Of a DNA stretch of 64,000 nt, positions 60,454 through 64,000 are shown piece after piece. Below the pieces are notes generated by a model. It did not search any database. It saw only the letters and a program-made list of their open reading frames with translations, and had not been told where the DNA came from. Positions within the stretch are counted from its first letter, which is position 1. Each line of letters opens with the position of its first letter. The stretch spans positions 1 to 64,000 of the forward strand of contig NZ_JACHHN010000002.1 of assembly GCF_014202765.1 (NCBI RefSeq), given 5' to 3'. The translations under genes and the position numbers were made by a program. This stretch comes from Silvimonas terrae. Lineage in GTDB: Bacteria > Pseudomonadota > Gammaproteobacteria > Burkholderiales > Chitinibacteraceae.

Positions 60454-61065
60454 TTGGAAAACCTAACCGAACGGGATGTCGATCAGGCTCTTGTCGTGCG
60501 CGCGCAAAGCGGCGACAAGAAAGCCTTCGAGCTCCTGGTCGCCAAATACCAGCGCAGAATTGCGCGTCTGCTTTCAAGGCTCATCCGTGACCCGCACGAA
60601 ATCGAAGACGTAACGCAAGAGGCCTTCATCAAAGCCTATCGTGCCTTGCCCTCTTTTCGGGGCGAGAGCGCGTTCTATACCTGGCTTTACCGTATTGCCA
60701 TCAATACCGCCAAGAATTACCTTGCGGCGATGGGCCGTCGGCCGCAGCTTGCTGCCGATTATGAAGACGACGAAGGCGAAACCCTGGATGCTGCGGCACA
60801 GATTCCGGATTACCATACGCCCGATGCTGAACTCTCCAACAGGGAGATTGTCAGAACTGTCAATGAGGTGGTCGACACACTTCCGGACGAACTGAAAACG
60901 GCCATCACGTTGCGTGAAATGGACGGTTTATCGTACGAAGACATCGCCGCCGTCATGAACTGTCCCATAGGTACCGTCCGATCGCGTATCTTTCGGGCTC
61001 GCGAAGCCATTGCCGGCAAATTGCGACCCTTGCTGGAGACAGTAGGCAAAGACAGGCGCTGGTAA
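60454..61065 (+). CDS. rpoE: RNA polymerase sigma factor RpoE (AlgU)
   Basis: An ECF sigma factor of 203 residues that directs the envelope stress response. Region 2 (about 22-95): FELLVAKYQRRIARLLSRLI, DVTQEAFIKAYRALPSFRGE, FYTWLYRIAINTAKNYL. Region 4 (about 140-195): LPDELKTAITLREMDGLSYE, IAAVMNCPIGTVRSRIFRAR. The start is TTG with ACGGAG upstream, giving the standard N-terminus ENLTERDVDQALV. First gene of the rpoE-mucA-mucB-rseC-mucD locus. Confidence 0.96.
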   Translation: MENLTERDVDQALVVRAQSGDKKAFELLVAKYQRRIARLLSRLIRDPHEIEDVTQEAFIKAYRALPSFRGESAFYTWLYRIAINTAKNYLAAMGRRPQLAADYEDDEGETLDAAAQIPDYHTPDAELSNREIVRTVNEVVDTLPDELKTAITLREMDGLSYEDIAAVMNCPIGTVRSRIFRAREAIAGKLRPLLETVGKDRRW

Positions 61066-61123
61066 CAGGAATACACAGCACGACAAAGCCCGCTGGCGGC
61101 GGGCACCAAGAGGGTAACGAATC

Positions 61124-61636
61124 ATGAAAGAACATTTGTCCGCACTGATCGACGGAGAGCTGGAACCAGCCGAGTTCGACCATGTTCTGGCGCAACTGCA
61201 CGCCGATCCGGCCATGCGCAATGACTGGCAAGACTGGCACCTTGTGGGTGACGTGATGCAACAGCATCCCATTCTCTCGCCGGATTTCATGAAATCCTTT
61301 TCTGAGCGCCTTGCAGCTGAACCCGTCGTGCTGGTCGCTGCGGTCGCTTCACGCCGTCGTCGCTTCATGCGGCGTGCGCTGGCGCCGTTGTCTGCCGCTG
61401 CTTCTGTCGCCTTTCTGAGTGTGGTGGGCTGGCAAGCTTTCCACGGCGCATATACTGGTGCTCCGCTGGGTAATCCGCAGATGGCCGCCGCCAAGCAGCA
61501 GGTTGTACGCGTCGCGGCGACCGGTACCGACAACCGTTTCCGTGCTTACCTTGCTGCCCATCACGAAGATTCGGGCAACCCGATTGATGGCCGCGATATC
61601 GTTTACGCCTCGTTTGAGACCCAACCGACCAAATAA
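61124..61636 (+). CDS. mucA: anti-sigma-E factor MucA/RseA
   Basis: A 170-residue inner-membrane anti-sigma factor. The N-terminal sigma-binding domain reads LSALIDGELEPAEFDHVLAQ, DWQDWHLVGDVMQ; a transmembrane helix lies at about 85-105, and the periplasmic tail ends near ASFETQPTK. It holds RpoE until DegS/AlgW-type proteolysis. Its stop overlaps mucB (TAATG). Confidence 0.92.
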   Translation: MKEHLSALIDGELEPAEFDHVLAQLHADPAMRNDWQDWHLVGDVMQQHPILSPDFMKSFSERLAAEPVVLVAAVASRRRRFMRRALAPLSAAASVAFLSVVGWQAFHGAYTGAPLGNPQMAAAKQQVVRVAATGTDNRFRAYLAAHHEDSGNPIDGRDIVYASFETQPTK

Positions 61637-62637
61637 TGATGAAAACCAAGGGCTGGATCCTTGCCGGCAGTCTGTTTCTGGCCGGCCACCGCTTGCTGGC
61701 TGCTACTCCCGTTGCCAATGAACTTTTGAATCCACAGGACGCAACCCAGTTGGTGACGCGCGTGGCCAATGCCGCGCGCACCGTGACCTTTCAGGGCGTC
61801 TACGTGCATCAGCACGGCGACAATATGGAAGCGTTCCGGGTTATTCACGAAGCCACTTCCGGCAACGACATTGAGCGCCGGGAATCGCTGGATGGGCCGC
61901 CTCGTGAATTTTACCGCCAGGGCAACCAGATCAGTCTGTATCTGCCAGGTGGCCAGGTGTACCCGATCGACCGTCGGCAGTCTTCCAAGCTGTTTCCGCG
62001 GCAATTTCCGGATGACCCGGAGCACGTACTGGTCAATTACCATGTGCGCTATATCGGCCAGGAGCGCGTGGCGGGGCAGGACACCAACATTTACGATTTC
62101 GAGCCCAAAGACAAACTGCGTTATCCGCATCGCTACTGGGTTCATACCGATACCGGTTTGATGCTCAAGTCGGTGATGCTGGGTGTGCGGCATGAGCCCG
62201 TTGAAGTCTTTGCGTTCTCGCAGGTGCAGATTGGCGGCACGATCGACAAACGTCAGCTCAAACCGGTTTACCCCGTCAAGCCGGCGCCGGTAGATGATGC
62301 GCCAGGCACGTTGACCCTGCCCAAAGATCCAGAATGGGATATCCATAATCTGCCGGGTGGGTTCCGCCTGTTGAAAGTGGGTCAGCGCCCCATGGTGGGC
62401 AAGCCGCGGCCAGTGATACACCACCTGTATGGTGATGGCCTCGTCACGCTCTCGGTGTTCATTGAACCGTTTGATCCGGCCGCACCGCTGGGTATTGCCC
62501 AGCAAGCCGGGATTACCGTGTTTGCCCGCAAAGCTGGCCCGTATCTGATTACGGTACTGGGTGAAGTGCCCGCTGAAACGGTTCAGGCATTTAGCTATGC
62601 CTATACGCCAAAAGGCGAAAAACCGAGCGCGCAGTAA
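61636..62637 (+). CDS. mucB: sigma-E regulatory protein MucB/RseB
   Basis: A 333-residue periplasmic regulator that binds MucA/RseA and shields it from proteolysis. Signal peptide (1-22); the LolA/LppX-like N-terminal domain (VTFQGVYVHQHGDNMEAFRV, ERRESLDGPPREFYRQGNQ) and the C-terminal RseA-binding domain (DIHNLPGGFRLLKVGQRPM, HHLYGDGLVTLSVFIEPFD). ATG 61636 overlaps the mucA stop; an ATG three bases on is an alternative. Confidence 0.93.
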   Translation: MMKTKGWILAGSLFLAGHRLLAATPVANELLNPQDATQLVTRVANAARTVTFQGVYVHQHGDNMEAFRVIHEATSGNDIERRESLDGPPREFYRQGNQISLYLPGGQVYPIDRRQSSKLFPRQFPDDPEHVLVNYHVRYIGQERVAGQDTNIYDFEPKDKLRYPHRYWVHTDTGLMLKSVMLGVRHEPVEVFAFSQVQIGGTIDKRQLKPVYPVKPAPVDDAPGTLTLPKDPEWDIHNLPGGFRLLKVGQRPMVGKPRPVIHHLYGDGLVTLSVFIEPFDPAAPLGIAQQAGITVFARKAGPYLITVLGEVPAETVQAFSYAYTPKGEKPSAQ

Positions 62638-62686
62638 GCGAAGCACGCATAATTGCGCATTGGTGTGCCCATTGAAATGAACTCAT

Positions 62687-63178
62687 ATGATTGAAAGCGA
62701 AGCACAAGTCGTCAGCCGTGAAGGCGAACATGTCTGGGTGCGGATTCGTCCCCATGCCCCTTGCGGCAATTGCGATCCGGAAACGGGATGCAAGTCGGTG
62801 GCCATTACCCGCATGTTTGGTAATGCCAAAGAGGCATTTCGTGTCCGTAATACCGTGGATGCCCAGCCGGGTGACTTTGTCCGTATCGGCGTTGCTGACG
62901 GCATGTTGCTGCGTACCGCGTTTGCCGCTTATGGCGTGCCCTTGATTGCCCTGATGGCTGGCGCGGTGATTGGCCGCAGCGTTGCACCGTTTGGCCTGCC
63001 AGACCTGGGCGCCGTCATCGGTGCTGCTGTGGGTTTTGTGGCGGGTTTCATGATTTTGCGTGGGCGCCGGCATCTGGCCACCCAGGCTGAACCGGCTACG
63101 CTGGAGCGCCTTCAACCTGGCGCGCAACCCATCAAGTTCTGTGATCGCAACACCCCCAGTCCGGATAGCGCACACTAA
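62687..63178 (+). CDS. rseC: SoxR-reducing system / RseC protein
   Basis: A 163-residue membrane protein of the RseC/MucC family. N-terminal Cys motif CGNCDPETGCKS (C-x2-C-x5-C) for a possible iron-sulphur cluster; two hydrophobic helices at about 78-95 and 103-122. Involved in SoxR reduction and sigma-E modulation in relatives. Located 49 bases after mucB, before mucD. Confidence 0.93.
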   Translation: MIESEAQVVSREGEHVWVRIRPHAPCGNCDPETGCKSVAITRMFGNAKEAFRVRNTVDAQPGDFVRIGVADGMLLRTAFAAYGVPLIALMAGAVIGRSVAPFGLPDLGAVIGAAVGFVAGFMILRGRRHLATQAEPATLERLQPGAQPIKFCDRNTPSPDSAH

Positions 63179-63253
63179 GCTTCAGGCTCTGCCTTGAACT
63201 TGTAGAGGGCGCGTTTGTCTGTGTTTGACCCGTTCCTGAACAGTGGCCAAATC

Positions 63254-64000
63254 ATGCAAATCAAAACCTTGATGCTTAGCGGTTGTATTGCCCTCAGCAG
63301 CCTTGCTGCCAGCGCAGCAGTGACTGGTCTGCCTGATTTCACGCAATTGGTGGAAAAAGAAGGCAAGGCGGTGGTGAATGTCTCGACCACCTCGACAGTG
63401 CGCGAGTCGGACGAACAGTCTGGACTGGATGAAGACACGCTTAATCTTTTGCGCCGTTTTGGTTTTCCGGTCCCCCCATCGGCCGGGCAACAGCAACCAC
63501 GCGAGCGTACAGCGCAGTCGCTCGGTTCGGGCTTCATCATTGACGCCAATGGCTATGTGTTGACCAATGCGCATGTCGTCGCGCAGGCGGATTCCATCAA
63601 GGTCACGCTGACCGACAAAAAAGAGTACAAGGCCACTGTCGTGGGTTCCGATACCCGCACCGACATTGCCCTGCTGAAGATTGAAGCGGCCAACTTGCCC
63701 AGAGTAGACCTGGGCAATTCTGATGCACTCAAGCCAGGCCAGTGGGTCGTTGCCATTGGCTCACCCTTCGGCTTTGAAAATACCGTCACCGCGGGGATTG
63801 TTTCGGCGACCGGGCGGCGTTTGCTGGATGAAAACCAGACCCCGTTTATCCAGACTGATGTCGCGATCAATCCCGGTAATTCTGGTGGACCGCTGTTCAA
63901 TATGGATGGCCAGGTGGTTGGGATTAACTCCCAGATTTACAGCCGTTCTGGCGGTTTTATGGGCTTGTCGTTCTCCATTCCGATCAATGAAGCCATGAAA
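63254..64000 (+). CDS. mucD: periplasmic serine protease MucD/DegP, 5' part
   Basis: The first 249 residues of a DegP/HtrA-type protease; the gene runs off the right edge. Signal peptide (1-22), protease domain with catalytic His107 (YVLTNAHVV), Asp137 (TRTDIALLK) and Ser210 (INPGNSGGPL). Loop LA (about 48-85) is rich in Gln/Pro as in DegQ/MucD. PDZ domains would follow. The ATG at 63254 gives a normal signal peptide. In this locus it degrades misfolded envelope proteins under sigma-E control. Confidence 0.94.
   Translation, partial: MQIKTLMLSGCIALSSLAASAAVTGLPDFTQLVEKEGKAVVNVSTTSTVRESDEQSGLDEDTLNLLRRFGFPVPPSAGQQQPRERTAQSLGSGFIIDANGYVLTNAHVVAQADSIKVTLTDKKEYKATVVGSDTRTDIALLKIEAANLPRVDLGNSDALKPGQWVVAIGSPFGFENTVTAGIVSATGRRLLDENQTPFIQTDVAINPGNSGGPLFNMDGQVVGINSQIYSRSGGFMGLSFSIPINEAMK

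Overview
The window reads as chromosomal DNA of a GC-rich betaproteobacterium, most likely of the Neisseriales (Chromobacterium/Chitinibacteraceae-like). Supporting this are the 5S rRNA tail at the left edge, the rpoE-mucA-mucB-rseC-mucD stress locus, a NasS/NasT-controlled nitrate assimilation cluster, a convergent luxR / rsaM-luxI quorum-sensing unit and a CidR-CidAB unit. Genus was not established; assignment is by gene content only.

Layout. 1-130: end of a 5S rRNA gene and its terminator. 0.4-8 kb: a VOC protein, outer-membrane phospholipase A, a DUF4239 membrane protein, an HDOD protein, a glucoamylase-family protein and a GAF/PAS/GGDEF diguanylate cyclase. 8.1-17.1 kb: a collection of small stress-type genes (CsbD, entericidin, BON lipoprotein, DUF1328, PRC-barrel, DUF3309, a bacterioferritin-like protein) mixed with a CHASE3 histidine kinase and two response regulators, plus a stand-alone AbiTii-like protein. 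17.4-21.5 kb: AsmA protein, then cidR divergent from cidA-cidB. 22.2-24.8 kb: NO defence (hmp, nnrS) with an NsrR-like operator. 24.9-28.4 kb: an HPP-CBS membrane protein divergent from marR-clcA across a perfect 7-5-7 operator-like palindrome.

29.4-40.5 kb: assimilatory nitrate system on the minus strand, in transcription order nasT, nasS, then narK, nirB, nirD, nasA, cobA. The narK leader carries an NtrC-type site, a sigma-54 promoter, two ANTAR-type hexaloop hairpins and an intrinsic terminator. Ammonium status (NtrC) and nitrate (NasS-NasT) can therefore both gate the operon. NarK imports nitrate or nitrite, NasA reduces nitrate, NirBD reduces nitrite to ammonium, and CobA makes the siroheme precursor NirB needs.

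40.6-43.0 kb: thiM-thiE-thiD under a TPP riboswitch. 43.2-47.5 kb: an SDR lacking the usual catalytic pair, two MFS exporters and an Fe/2-oxoglutarate dioxygenase. 47.5-49.2 kb: copper genes (copD, copC, DUF2946). 49.8-51.7 kb: luxR, rsaM-like gene and luxI. 51.9-57.4 kb: a periplasmic cysteine-repeat protein and a two-gene RND efflux system. 57.4-60.1 kb: a triosephosphate-isomerase-like protein whose catalytic Glu is Gln, and nadB. 60.4-64 kb: sigma-E operon, with mucD running off the right edge.

Non-coding structure is dominated by dispersed repeats. Six copies of a composite element (degenerate GTTGNN hexamer tract, TTTTGAC box, CTTTCTTTGG hairpin, GGTTCTCGCCAGAGAAC end) lie at 21.9, 28.4, 29.1, 33.5, 34.0 and 38.4 kb. 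They lie among and around the nitrate genes, together with shorter 108-, 147- and 188-bp repeats.
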